NCBI RefSeq assembly: GCF_039511225.1
Contig: NZ_CP154261.1
Location: forward strand, 5,394,001-5,458,000
Reading direction: 5' to 3'
Origin: Sphingobacterium multivorum
Lineage (GTDB): Bacteria > Bacteroidota > Bacteroidia > Sphingobacteriales > Sphingobacteriaceae
Length of the DNA stretch: 64,000 nt
The notes beneath the pieces are model-generated. The model searched no databases. It had not been told where the DNA came from and was given only the letters and a program-made list of their open reading frames with translations. Numbering within the stretch: the first letter of the stretch is position 1; each line of letters starts with the position of its first letter. The position numbers and the translations under genes were made by a program. Below are positions 16,971 through 26,213 of this stretch, in pieces.

Positions 16971-18442
16971 ATCCTGTCGTCCATATTGCCAATTTAACTC
17001 TTCAGTACGGTAAAGATACCGTACTGCAAGACTTAAATTGGCAAATTTTTCCTGGCGAGCAATGGATCTTGGGCGGTCCGAGCGGCACAGGAAAAACCAC
17101 ACTTGCGAAAGCAATTGCCGGGCAATTGAAGTATGAAGGTAAGATCACATTCCACGTTGATCCAACGAGCCCACTGCCGGCAAAAATCCACTACGTTTCC
17201 AATTGGTTTCAGTTTACTAATCTTGAGGGCGATCGCAATTTCTATTATCAACAGCGCTACAACAAATTTGCAAAAAACGATACACTAACGGTTTTTGCTG
17301 AACTGAAACATTTTGCAAAAGAAGAACAGCTTTCTTTTGAAAACGTACGTTCTTACCTGAACATTTTTGGCTTCGAGAATTTCAAAGATCAGCAGTTGAT
17401 TGAACTTTCGAGTGGCGAACACAAAAGACTGCAATTGATCAAGGCCTTGTGGCTTCAACCTCAGGTGCTCATGATCGACCAGCCTTATACAGGACTGGAT
17501 GCACAGTCCAGAAAAGATCTCAACCAGATTTTCGATCAGCTTGCGGATAAAGGCGTCACCTTGCTGTTGATCAGTAATGATGACGAACAGCCGGACTGTA
17601 TCAATCGTTTTGCGGAGATTCAGGAAGGTAAAATCAGGATTCGCCAACGGAGTGAAGAGCTATCCAAAGGCTTGCCCCGAACAAGAAAGGCGCTGCCTTA
17701 TTTTCTGCAACAGGCCCCTCAGGTATCCGCCCAGGTCATGGTAAAAATGAACAAAATCAATATTTCATATGGCGAAAAACAAGTCTTAAAGAATATTGAC
17801 TGGGAAGTAAAAGCCGGTGAAAAATGGTTGCTGCAAGGGCATAATGGGTCAGGAAAATCCACCTTGCTCAGTTTAATCAACGGAGATCATCCACAGGCCT
17901 ACGCCAACGACATCCATCTTTTTGGCAAAAAAAGAGGATCTGGAGAAAGTATTTGGGATATCAAAGAACATTTGGGTATTATATCGCCAGAATTGCATTG
18001 GTACTATGATATGAATGCCAACGTTGGACAGACTATTGCTTCTGGATTTTTTGACTCCATGAGCCTATACCAACGCTTAGGATTTGAACAACAGCAAAAG
18101 CTCGAGCAAATTCTCTATTTTTTTGACCTCAAAGAGGTTAAGCACAAAACCTTGGGATCATTGCCCTTAGGTCAACAACGCTTGGTCCTATTGGCTCGCA
18201 CGATCGTGAAGCATCCAGAATTGCTAATTTTGGACGAACCTTGTCAGGGTTTAGACCAAGAGCAGACCCAGTATTTCAACGATGTCATCGATGACCTCAG
18301 TAAAAGTGGCCAAACCCTCATTTATTTAGGGCACTTCCAGACACAACTCCCAACCTGCATTGACAATAAAATCGTGTTGGAAAAAGGAGAAGTAAAGGCT
18401 ATATCCGAAGTTATCCACAAAAAAGAAGCTTTATCAACATAA
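16964..18442 (+). CDS. Twin-domain ABC ATPase, ModF-like, without transmembrane domain
   Basis: 492 residues with two ABC ATPase domains and no membrane segments. Domain 1 (about 5-235) has Walker A GPSGTGKTT, signature LSSGEHKR and Walker B VLMIDQP, where the catalytic Glu is replaced by Gln. Domain 2 (about 258-485) has Walker A GHNGSGKST, a weak signature LPLGQQR and an intact Walker B LLILDEP. Length and layout resemble E. coli ModF or the PhrA group of soluble ABC proteins. No molybdate transporter is nearby; instead the gene overlaps leuD by 7 bp. Its task is unknown. One composite ATP site is expected to be weak. Confidence 0.85.
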   Translation: MVDPVVHIANLTLQYGKDTVLQDLNWQIFPGEQWILGGPSGTGKTTLAKAIAGQLKYEGKITFHVDPTSPLPAKIHYVSNWFQFTNLEGDRNFYYQQRYNKFAKNDTLTVFAELKHFAKEEQLSFENVRSYLNIFGFENFKDQQLIELSSGEHKRLQLIKALWLQPQVLMIDQPYTGLDAQSRKDLNQIFDQLADKGVTLLLISNDDEQPDCINRFAEIQEGKIRIRQRSEELSKGLPRTRKALPYFLQQAPQVSAQVMVKMNKINISYGEKQVLKNIDWEVKAGEKWLLQGHNGSGKSTLLSLINGDHPQAYANDIHLFGKKRGSGESIWDIKEHLGIISPELHWYYDMNANVGQTIASGFFDSMSLYQRLGFEQQQKLEQILYFFDLKEVKHKTLGSLPLGQQRLVLLARTIVKHPELLILDEPCQGLDQEQTQYFNDVIDDLSKSGQTLIYLGHFQTQLPTCIDNKIVLEKGEVKAISEVIHKKEALST

Positions 18443-18544
18443 AAAATGTGGAAAACATGAATAAATTCGAAAATAAGAACTAAAAAAGAAAGATCATATC
18501 AAGATGTCGGCAGAAAAGCTGGAAATCAAAAGTCAGAAAGAGAC

Positions 18545-18600
<56 letters not shown>

Positions 18601-18662
18601 CTTAGACCTAGAATCCAAAATTTCAATATCCCTATCTCTGATAGCTCAATACTAAAAATACA

Positions 18663-19736
18663 ATGAAGAAAAATATTTTAATCATACCTGGAGATGGCAT
18701 TGGCCAAGAAGTAACGACTTGGGGTAAAAAAGTTTTAGAAAAAATCGGTGAAAATTATGGTCATGAGTTCAGCTTTGATGAAGCTATCATGGGCCATACT
18801 GCAATTGAGGCTACAGGCAACCCGCTGCCTGATGAAACATTAGCGAAAGCAAAGGCTTCAGATGCGATCCTTTTCGGTGCCATTGGCCATATCAAGTATG
18901 ATAATGATCCTTCTGCTAAAGTAAGGCCTGAACAAGGCTTGTTGAAAATCCGTAAAGAACTAGGTCTTTACGCAAATCTTCGTCCAATCCTTTTATTCGA
19001 TGAGTTATTGGATGCTTCAAGCTTAAAGCCCGAAATTCTTCAAGGTACAGATATTCTTTTCTTCCGTGAACTGACAGGTGATGTCTATTTTGGTGAGAAA
19101 AATCGCAATGAGGATAATACCTTTGCTTCAGACTTGATGAATTATCACCGTTACGAGGTTGAGCGTATCGCACGTAAAGCTTATGATGCAGCACGCACGC
19201 GTAACAAAAGACTATGCTCTGTTGATAAAGCCAATGTATTGGAAACATCCCGCCTCTGGAGAGAAGTTGTCCAGGAAATCGCAAAAGAATATCCGGATGT
19301 TGAAACCGAGCACATGTTTATCGATAATGCGGCCATGCAATTGGTGAAAAATCCAAAGAAATTCGATGTTGTATTGACAGCCAATCTTTTTGGTGATATC
19401 CTGACAGACGAAGCGTCACAGATCGCAGGCTCGATGGGCATGTTGGCTTCTGCTTCCGTAGGTGATGGCACAGGCTTCTTCGAACCTATCCACGGCTCTG
19501 CACACGATATCGCTGGTCAAAATAAAGCAAATCCATTGGCTTCAATTTTATCTGCAGCCTTGATGCTTGATATTAGCTTTGGTCTACAGGAGGAAGCTAA
19601 AGCGGTTACCAATGCTGTTGCTGAAACATTAAAAGCTGGTTGGAGAACCGGTGATATTGCCAACAGCAGCACAGAAGCTTCAAAAATCTTAGGTACTCAG
19701 GAAATGGGTGAAAAAGTATTGGAGTTTATTAAATAG
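18663..19736 (+). CDS. leuB: 3-isopropylmalate dehydrogenase
   Basis: NAD-dependent decarboxylating dehydrogenase (357 residues) that converts 3-isopropylmalate to 2-oxoisocaproate. It begins ILIIPGDGIGQEVTTWG, then ELTGDVYFGEK. The metal-binding region is DVVLTANLFGDILTDEASQ, followed by FEPIHGSAHDIAGQNKANP. Most family members have Pro where this has His in GSAHDIAG. It is separated from the upstream block by the AAGT repeat spacer and followed by leuA after 41 bp. Confidence 0.96.
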   Translation: MKKNILIIPGDGIGQEVTTWGKKVLEKIGENYGHEFSFDEAIMGHTAIEATGNPLPDETLAKAKASDAILFGAIGHIKYDNDPSAKVRPEQGLLKIRKELGLYANLRPILLFDELLDASSLKPEILQGTDILFFRELTGDVYFGEKNRNEDNTFASDLMNYHRYEVERIARKAYDAARTRNKRLCSVDKANVLETSRLWREVVQEIAKEYPDVETEHMFIDNAAMQLVKNPKKFDVVLTANLFGDILTDEASQIAGSMGMLASASVGDGTGFFEPIHGSAHDIAGQNKANPLASILSAALMLDISFGLQEEAKAVTNAVAETLKAGWRTGDIANSSTEASKILGTQEMGEKVLEFIK

Positions 19737-19777
19737 TATACCCTTTTTAATTTGTAAATCTTTTGAATTAAGAAATT

Positions 19778-20941
19778 ATGTTACACGATCCTAATCATCT
19801 TTACATTTTCGACACCACTTTACGTGATGGCGAACAGGTACCAGGCTGCCAATTAACTACTTCAGAGAAAATTGAGATTGCTAAAGACCTGGAAAAACTA
19901 GGGGTGGATATTATCGAAGCCGGTTTCCCAGTGTCTAGCCCTGGTGATTTTCAATCGGTCGTCGAATTATCTAAAGCGGTAAACGATGTCATTATATGTG
20001 CATTGACCCGTGCCAATCAAAACGATATTGACGTGGCTGCCGAGGCATTAAAGTATGCCAAGCGCCCTCGTATCCATACCGGTATTGGTTCTTCGGACAT
20101 GCATATCAAATATAAATTCAACAGCACCAGAGAAGAAATTTTAGAACGTGCTGTTGCGGCCGTAAAACATGCCAAATCCTACGTGGAAGATGTCGAGTTT
20201 TATGCAGAAGATGCCGGTCGCGCAGACTTGGCATTTCTAGCTAAAATGGTTGAATCGGTTATTGCTGCCGGTGCTACGGTAGTCAACATCCCGGATACAA
20301 ACGGTTATTGTCTACCAGACCAATATGGCTCAAAAATCAACTACCTCAAGGAAAATGTACGCAATATCGATCAGGCCATTATTTCGGCACATTGTCACAA
20401 TGACTTGGGACTTGCAACAGCAAATTCTATCGCTGCAATACAAAATGGTGCCCGTCAGGTGGAATGTACGATCAACGGTATCGGTGAACGTGCAGGAAAC
20501 ACGTCACTTGAAGAAGTAGCCATGATCCTTAAAGTGCACAACCAGTCGTTTGGAAGCTTAACATCAAATATCGATAGCCGCATGTTTACGTACTTATCGC
20601 GCAAGGTAAGTGAAATGATGAACATGCCCGTGCAACCGAATAAGGCGATTGTTGGTCGCAACGCCTTCGCACACAGCTCGGGGATTCACCAAGATGGTTT
20701 CCTAAAACACCGTGAGAACTATGAGATCATCAGACCAGAAGATGTTGGTTTGGTTGAAGCTGATATTATCTTAACTGCACGTTCAGGAAGACATGCTCTT
20801 AAGCACCATTTGGAGCGTTTAGGCTTTCATCTTGAAAAAGATGATTTAGCTGATTGCTATCAACGTTTCTTGGTTTTGGCCGACGAAAAGAAAAATATTT
20901 GTGATGATGACCTAAAAAGCCTCATCCAAGAAAAAATATAA
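19778..20941 (+). CDS. leuA: 2-isopropylmalate synthase, short form lacking the regulatory domain
   Basis: Condenses acetyl-CoA with 2-oxoisovalerate, the first committed step to leucine. The TIM barrel is complete: FDTTLRDGEQ (11-20) and the metal motif SAHCHNDLGLA (about 203-213), followed by NGIGERAGNTSLEE and AHSSGIHQDG. At 387 residues it ends soon after the barrel and small linker helices, so the C-terminal LeuA dimer (leucine-binding) domain of 500-residue enzymes is missing. Homocitrate or citramalate synthase are alternatives in this superfamily, but the leuCDB neighbours point to leucine. It should not respond to leucine through the usual domain. Confidence 0.9.
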   Translation: MLHDPNHLYIFDTTLRDGEQVPGCQLTTSEKIEIAKDLEKLGVDIIEAGFPVSSPGDFQSVVELSKAVNDVIICALTRANQNDIDVAAEALKYAKRPRIHTGIGSSDMHIKYKFNSTREEILERAVAAVKHAKSYVEDVEFYAEDAGRADLAFLAKMVESVIAAGATVVNIPDTNGYCLPDQYGSKINYLKENVRNIDQAIISAHCHNDLGLATANSIAAIQNGARQVECTINGIGERAGNTSLEEVAMILKVHNQSFGSLTSNIDSRMFTYLSRKVSEMMNMPVQPNKAIVGRNAFAHSSGIHQDGFLKHRENYEIIRPEDVGLVEADIILTARSGRHALKHHLERLGFHLEKDDLADCYQRFLVLADEKKNICDDDLKSLIQEKI

Positions 20942-20949
20942 AAAAAAGG

Positions 20950-20974
20950 AAGGCTGCAGATGCAGCCTTTTTTT
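20950..20974 (+). terminator. Intrinsic terminator after leuA
   Basis: AAGGCTGC (20950-20957) pairs with GCAGCCTT (20962-20969) around a 4-nt loop, followed by a T run to 20974. It closes the ilv-leu block; ilvA is a separate unit. Confidence 0.92.
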
Positions 20975-21159
20975 ATCATAAATACATTTTTTTAAAAAGG
21001 ATCCAAAAAATGATACGTTGCTAATTATTATTTTATCATACGTACAAACGATCTTCCATTTAAAATCAACAAAATTTAAATACTATATAGGTAGAATCTC
21101 TCATATAACAGCGAATATCTGCGTTTTATTTGCTACCTTAACTAGGCAATCATCTAACA

Positions 21160-22407
21160 ATGAATCTATCAACCTTAAACATCAATTCAGAAGCTACGCT
21201 TGACCGCATCAAGTCTGTGGTCAACAGAACACCACTTCAATATAATCGGCATCTATCCGAAAAATATGGCGCTGAAGTCTATCTCAAACGGGAAGATTTA
21301 CAAGTCGTACGTTCCTATAAATTACGCGGTGCCTACAATAAAATTATTTCCTTAACAGCGGAAGAGCGACAACGGGGCGTTGTGTGTGCGAGCGCAGGCA
21401 ACCACGCTCAGGGCGTTGCTTTCTCCTGCAATAAACTCGACATCAAAGGCGTGATATTTATGCCGGGTCCGACACCACGCCAAAAGATTTCACAAACGGA
21501 AATGTGGGGTAACGGTAATGTAGAAATCATCTTGACCGGCGACACTTTTGATGACTGTCAAAAAGCAGCGCTGGCTTATACAGCAGAGCATGGCATGACG
21601 TTCATTCCGCCATTTGATGATCTCAAAGTTGTGGAAGGACAGGGTACTGTAGCCGTGGAAGCTTTACAAGATCTTCCCGATATGGACGCCATATTTATCC
21701 CAATTGGCGGCGGTGGACTTGCCGCGGGAGCGAGCTATTACCTAAAAAGTAAAAACAACGCAATCAAATGCTATGGCGTTGAACCCGAAGGAGCCCCCTC
21801 CATGCAAGCGGCCTTGACACACGGCGCACCGATCGAGCTCGAGCATATCAATAAATTTGTTGATGGCGCCGCCGTTAAAAAAATCGGTGCAACGACGTTT
21901 GAAATCGCCAAACAATTGCTGGATGATACACGCTCCATTCCGGAAGGAAAAATCTGTACCTGTATCCTAGAACTGTACAATAAGGATGCAATTGTCGTTG
22001 AGCCTGCAGGCGCTCTATCCGTGGCCGCTCTTGAATTTCACAAAGATGAAATAAAAGGCAAGAAAGTTGTCTGCATCATTTCCGGCGGAAACAACGATAT
22101 CGACCGTATGAGTGAAATCAAAGAATTGTCTCTACTTTACGAAGGGTACAAGCATTATTTTATCGTTCGTTTCCCACAACGCCCTGGTGCATTAAAACTC
22201 TTCGTTTCTGAAGTATTGGGACCTAAGGACGATATTACCCGTTTTGAGTTTATCAAAAAAACAGAACGCGAAAGAGGTCCAGCGCTAGTGGGCATTGAGC
22301 TCAACAAACCTGAGGATTACGAAACATTGATTGAACGCATGAAAGAATATAAGTTTGATGTCATTGAAATCAATAAAGACCAGACACTATTTGAATATCT
22401 TGTATAG
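21160..22407 (+). CDS. ilvA: Threonine dehydratase, biosynthetic
   Basis: PLP enzyme (415 residues) that deaminates threonine to 2-oxobutyrate, the entry to isoleucine. The PLP lysine is K54 in RSYKLRGAYN. The phosphate loop is seen in PIGGGGLAAG. The C-terminal part (about 325-415: HYFIVRFPQRPGALKLFVSEV) is a single ACT-like regulatory domain, shorter than the double domain of E. coli IlvA. This is the common Bacteroidota/Gram-positive form. It lies 218 bp after leuA behind a terminator and has its own terminator. Confidence 0.95.
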   Translation: MNLSTLNINSEATLDRIKSVVNRTPLQYNRHLSEKYGAEVYLKREDLQVVRSYKLRGAYNKIISLTAEERQRGVVCASAGNHAQGVAFSCNKLDIKGVIFMPGPTPRQKISQTEMWGNGNVEIILTGDTFDDCQKAALAYTAEHGMTFIPPFDDLKVVEGQGTVAVEALQDLPDMDAIFIPIGGGGLAAGASYYLKSKNNAIKCYGVEPEGAPSMQAALTHGAPIELEHINKFVDGAAVKKIGATTFEIAKQLLDDTRSIPEGKICTCILELYNKDAIVVEPAGALSVAALEFHKDEIKGKKVVCIISGGNNDIDRMSEIKELSLLYEGYKHYFIVRFPQRPGALKLFVSEVLGPKDDITRFEFIKKTERERGPALVGIELNKPEDYETLIERMKEYKFDVIEINKDQTLFEYLV

Positions 22408-22422
22408 ATAATAGGTATAAAT

Positions 22423-22463
22423 GAGAAAAGCCAGGATATGAATCACTGGCTTTTCTCGTTTTA
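22423..22463 (+). terminator. Intrinsic terminator after ilvA
   Basis: GAGAAAAGCCA (22423-22433) and TGGCTTTTCTC (22447-22457) are perfect complements with a 13-nt loop, followed by GTTTTA. It is 15 bp after the ilvA stop. Confidence 0.85.
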
Positions 22464-22660
22464 TATAACCAAACTATTCCACCCAAAGTCTTCAAAAAAA
22501 ATGAACAATTCCATAACTTAAAAAATCGTATATTTCCGTTATTAAAAGATATCCAATAGCTTAGGAGAGAGCGATAAATTATTTTTATTTGACCAAAGGC
22601 ATATTGCATATAAAAAGTAATTTATCTAAGTTTAATTGTTTAATCAATACTATACGAAAA

Positions 22661-23176
22661 ATGAGAGTACTAATTTTAACGATTCTGACCTTAATAGGTC
22701 AACTTACTTTTGCTCAGACCGACAAAAGTAAACGCCCAAGTCCTCCAGACAACACTAAGGTGACCACCACCGATGGTGTCACGATTGACATTCATTATAG
22801 CCGCCCTTCATTGAAAGGCCGTCAGCTTGGTGTTGATATCGCTCCTATCGGCATTGTATGGCGTACTGGAGCAAATGAAGCGACCACCATCGAATTTAAT
22901 AAAGATGTATTGGTTGAAGGCAAGAAATTAGCTGCTGGTAAATATGGCCTTTACAGTATCCCTGGAGAACACGAAACAACAATTATGTTCAATAAAGTGT
23001 GGAATCAGTGGGGAACAAAATATGATGCCAACGAAGATGCTTTACGTGTTTCAGTCAGCAATGCTACAGCAAGCAATTCGCAGGAACAGTTTAAGATCAA
23101 TGCAACGCCGCAAGGAACCGTTTCTTTGGAGTGGGGACAGTATGTCGTTCCATTTACGGTTAAAGCGAGCAACTAA
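22661..23176 (+). CDS. Exported DUF2911-family protein
   Basis: 171 residues with a clear signal peptide (MRVLILTILTLIGQLTFAQ), so exported. The rest matches the DUF2911 pattern common in Bacteroidota: IHYSRPSLKGR, GIVWRTGANEATTIEFNKDV, LAAGKYGLYSIPGEHETTI and WNQWGTKYDANEDALR. The open frame extends 24 codons upstream, but the ATG at 22661 places the signal peptide correctly. Function unknown. It converges on the symporter gene. In the 117-bp gap, GGTAATCG (23196-23203) can pair with 23240-23247, a weak terminator candidate. Confidence 0.88.
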   Translation: MRVLILTILTLIGQLTFAQTDKSKRPSPPDNTKVTTTDGVTIDIHYSRPSLKGRQLGVDIAPIGIVWRTGANEATTIEFNKDVLVEGKKLAAGKYGLYSIPGEHETTIMFNKVWNQWGTKYDANEDALRVSVSNATASNSQEQFKINATPQGTVSLEWGQYVVPFTVKASN

Positions 23177-23293
23177 ACGCAAAACACATTATCACGGTAA
23201 TCGGTACGGTACGATCGTTTTTTAATCAAACAGGCCGTTCGATTACCTGATTCTTCTCTTCGCTCAGCCCCATTTTAAAAACTTATTTGCTTA

Positions 23294-25177
23294 TCAATCT
23301 GCTTTATTCATTCCGTATTTTGTCATAAAAGCATCGTATTCAGCCTCATCGCGACACATCTTGTCATACCAATTCTTTTTAAGGATCAACGTCGTAATAC
23401 CCAATATCAGTATGCTGGTCAGTAAGCCCTGTCCCTGTTGAATCACAATATACATCGGGATCAATGTCAAACAACATTGCCATATTATCCCCACCCCAAC
23501 ATTAAATAAATCGCGCTTAAAGTGATTGTTCCTTTTAAGATCTGGGTATTTCTGCAACGCTTTCTGGTGAATTGGTCCCCAAAAGCCCCATGGACGAACA
23601 CGGACATAAAAATCGACAAGCACGTCGTCTTCAGTAGGTCTGGACAACCAAGTTCCCATCAGACAGCCCAGCAGCGATAGGACAAACAAAAACGGAAAAT
23701 AATAAAGCGGCAAGGTATGGGGAAAGAACTGTGGCAGAATAATCGCACCGAATATACCTGTCAACATTCCCCAGAAAAAACCTGTCCCATTAAATCGCCA
23801 CCAGTGCCACTTGAGCACATTCGCGGCAATATACCCGCCATAGAGTGCTGAAACGATCCACTGCAGCACCGAATTGATGTTTTGGACATACAATCCGATG
23901 ATCGTGCTGCAAACAACCACAGAAACAGAAACAATATAACTCAACCGAATCTGCTTTTTAGGCGAAGCCGAACGATAAAAAAATTTCAGCAAGACATCAT
24001 TGACCAAATATGCCTGTGCCGCATTTATCGTTGAAGCAAAAGAAGACATAAACGCAGCCAGAAGTCCCGCCAACAATAAACCTGTCAATCCAACCTTTCC
24101 AAAACGACTAATTGCTTTGGGTAAGATGATCTCGAAATCCATATGGCTTCCCATTGCTGTAAACTCATCCCGAAAGAAAACAAGAGCCAATACCGTAAAA
24201 CCCATGATCATCAGATAACGCGGTATCAGCAATATAACAGATACCGAGCCGCTCATTAATGCAGCCTCTTTGGGTGACCTACAAGCCAGAATCTTTTGCA
24301 TATCATAGTTGGCCGCGGGCCCAGCCATACTCATGAAAATACCTTTGAAAAGCATCATCATCACAAATATGGTAAACAGGTTGTATTGATCGTCGGCTAT
24401 TCGATCCATAATAGAAGGAAGTAAGTTACTCCAGTCCATATCCAGGTGCCAGCCAAAGAAGGGAGAGTCCCAACCCTCAGGTGTATTGGCGGCCAACAAT
24501 TCAGGGCTCACCTGCTGCATGGCAATCACCGCGATTGCAATGCCGGATACAATCATGATTGCAAATTTCACCATATCTGCCCACACAATACTATGCATGC
24601 CGCCAAGCATGACATAAAATGTCGTTATGGCTGTGAAAAATATACCATATAGCTGTGGAACATGCATCGGGTCAATGGTCAATGGAATAAAGCGTGACAG
24701 CTGTTCCCAAGGGAAGAATACTTCCATAAATTTACCGATCCCAATAAATCCATAACATAGAAAACCCAATACCGCTACAATAGCGTATAAAATGACGATA
24801 GTGTAAGCTCCATCTGCACCCTTACCATGCCCAAAACGGGTTCGGATCCATTCAGCTCCCGTCAAGACATTTGAACGCCGCAGCCATACCGAAAGGTAAA
24901 CCATCAGGAAAATCTGATTGAAGACAGGCCATAACCAAGGAATCCACATACTTTTAAGGCCATAGACAAAGGCAAGATAAACCATCCACATTGTGCCCGA
25001 AATATCGAACATCCCCGATGCATCAGAAATACCAAGCATATAGTAAGGAAGGGACTTCCCTCCTAAGAAATAAGAGTCGAGGTCCTTAGAAGCTCGCTTT
25101 TTAAGAATCAGGCCAATGACAATCATCGTCAGCAAATAACAGACAATGATAAATATATCTATTACGGAAAGTTCCAT
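23294..25177 (-). CDS. Sodium/solute symporter (SSS family), probable sugar importer of the mannoside locus
   Basis: 627 residues with about 13-14 hydrophobic segments, starting IDIFIIVCYLLTMIVIGLIL. GGKSLPYYMLGISDASGMFD and the Na-binding stretch in the middle (FMSSFASTINAAQAYLVND) are typical of SSS sugar transporters. The ATG at 25177 (MELSVID) is preferred over the upstream frame start, which adds charged residues before helix 1. It is the last gene after the GH130 phosphorylase. In Bacteroides fragilis an SSS-type symporter sits beside the mannosylglucose phosphorylase, so inner-membrane import of that disaccharide or a close relative is likely. The substrate is inferred. Confidence 0.88.
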   Translation of the reverse strand: MELSVIDIFIIVCYLLTMIVIGLILKKRASKDLDSYFLGGKSLPYYMLGISDASGMFDISGTMWMVYLAFVYGLKSMWIPWLWPVFNQIFLMVYLSVWLRRSNVLTGAEWIRTRFGHGKGADGAYTIVILYAIVAVLGFLCYGFIGIGKFMEVFFPWEQLSRFIPLTIDPMHVPQLYGIFFTAITTFYVMLGGMHSIVWADMVKFAIMIVSGIAIAVIAMQQVSPELLAANTPEGWDSPFFGWHLDMDWSNLLPSIMDRIADDQYNLFTIFVMMMLFKGIFMSMAGPAANYDMQKILACRSPKEAALMSGSVSVILLIPRYLMIMGFTVLALVFFRDEFTAMGSHMDFEIILPKAISRFGKVGLTGLLLAGLLAAFMSSFASTINAAQAYLVNDVLLKFFYRSASPKKQIRLSYIVSVSVVVCSTIIGLYVQNINSVLQWIVSALYGGYIAANVLKWHWWRFNGTGFFWGMLTGIFGAIILPQFFPHTLPLYYFPFLFVLSLLGCLMGTWLSRPTEDDVLVDFYVRVRPWGFWGPIHQKALQKYPDLKRNNHFKRDLFNVGVGIIWQCCLTLIPMYIVIQQGQGLLTSILILGITTLILKKNWYDKMCRDEAEYDAFMTKYGMNKAD

Positions 25178-25219
25178 GAATAATCTTCTCGTGGTCAACC
25201 GCAATCTACAATTATATTT

Positions 25220-26119
25220 CTACTTCTCCAATTGACCGATCACGACCGAAACGGGATAGTGATCCGATATACCTTCAAGATCAGGACCATTGTGCACTTC
25301 GACCTGCTGAACGAAAGGCGACAATCGCTCCGACAATAAGATATAATCAAGTCTTTCCGACACTTCAGCTAACCGGCTGTCGCCCCAATTCCAGCCATAA
25401 AGCGTGGCTGTCGGAAAACTGACCCGCTTATTTTCCGGAAATACCATACGTCCGATACAATCATCAAAACCTGCAGCAATAAAAGCCGACAGTACACTAT
25501 AATCAAAACGTTGTCCACGCATATTGCCATATTCGGGATGCGCTTGATCCCAATTCAATAAATTCTTTCTCAGGGACTCTTTGTGTTCCAGCCAAATTGC
25601 ATCCAACGGAGAATACGCATTGAGGTCCCCCATGATCATACAGTTATTCAAGGAATTACTTTTGATATAATCCACAATCTGCTGCGCTTCCTTCAATCGA
25701 TACTTCCAGGAAAAAGGACTGAGATGCGTGACTATAATGTCAATATCTTTAATTTTAACATGCAGCATGCCGTGCCAAAACCTATCTACCTGGGCTTTGA
25801 TCAGGGTAATCGGATAGCGAGACGTGATCCCTACGGGATAGCCCTTCTCCTTCAGTAAGATGCTGTAATGGTGTCCGTAGGATTCGGCCAACTGTTGAAG
25901 ATTGGCCTGTTTGAAATCGACCAGTTCTTCTAAAGCAACAATATCGGGTTGCTGCTGATTCATCCAATGGACAAATTTATCCGCTTTTGCTTTCGTACGC
26001 TCAAACCCATTCCAGATATTGTAAGAAATTATCTTTAGCGGTTGATCGGCCTGAGATTTCACTGTCAAACACAGAGAAAGTAAAGCGATCACCCCATAAA
26101 ACTTGATCAGATTTTTCAT
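25220..26119 (-). CDS. Secreted endonuclease/exonuclease/phosphatase (EEP) family hydrolase
   Basis: 299 residues with a signal peptide (MKNLIKFYGVIALLSLCLTV). EEP core motifs in order are ISYNIWNG, QPDIVALEELVDF, IDIIVTHLSPFSW, MIMGDLNAYSP and, at the end, SERLDYILLSERL with EGISDHYPVSVVIG carrying the catalytic Asp-His. Members cleave phosphodiesters or phosphomonoesters of nucleic acids, lipids or sugars, so the substrate is open. It lies between the phosphorylase and the symporter in one minus-strand run, which suggests removal of a phosphate-linked decoration from a glycan. That is inference. The start at 26119 is chosen because it precedes the signal peptide directly. Confidence 0.87.
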   Translation of the reverse strand: MKNLIKFYGVIALLSLCLTVKSQADQPLKIISYNIWNGFERTKAKADKFVHWMNQQQPDIVALEELVDFKQANLQQLAESYGHHYSILLKEKGYPVGITSRYPITLIKAQVDRFWHGMLHVKIKDIDIIVTHLSPFSWKYRLKEAQQIVDYIKSNSLNNCMIMGDLNAYSPLDAIWLEHKESLRKNLLNWDQAHPEYGNMRGQRFDYSVLSAFIAAGFDDCIGRMVFPENKRVSFPTATLYGWNWGDSRLAEVSERLDYILLSERLSPFVQQVEVHNGPDLEGISDHYPVSVVIGQLEK

Positions 26120-26213
26120 TTGTATACTCCTAAATATCGATTTTATAACAAACAACAAGCCGGGCTTATACGATTTAAGTAGGAGACCAGCTTTCAATTT
26201 TCACATCCTATTA

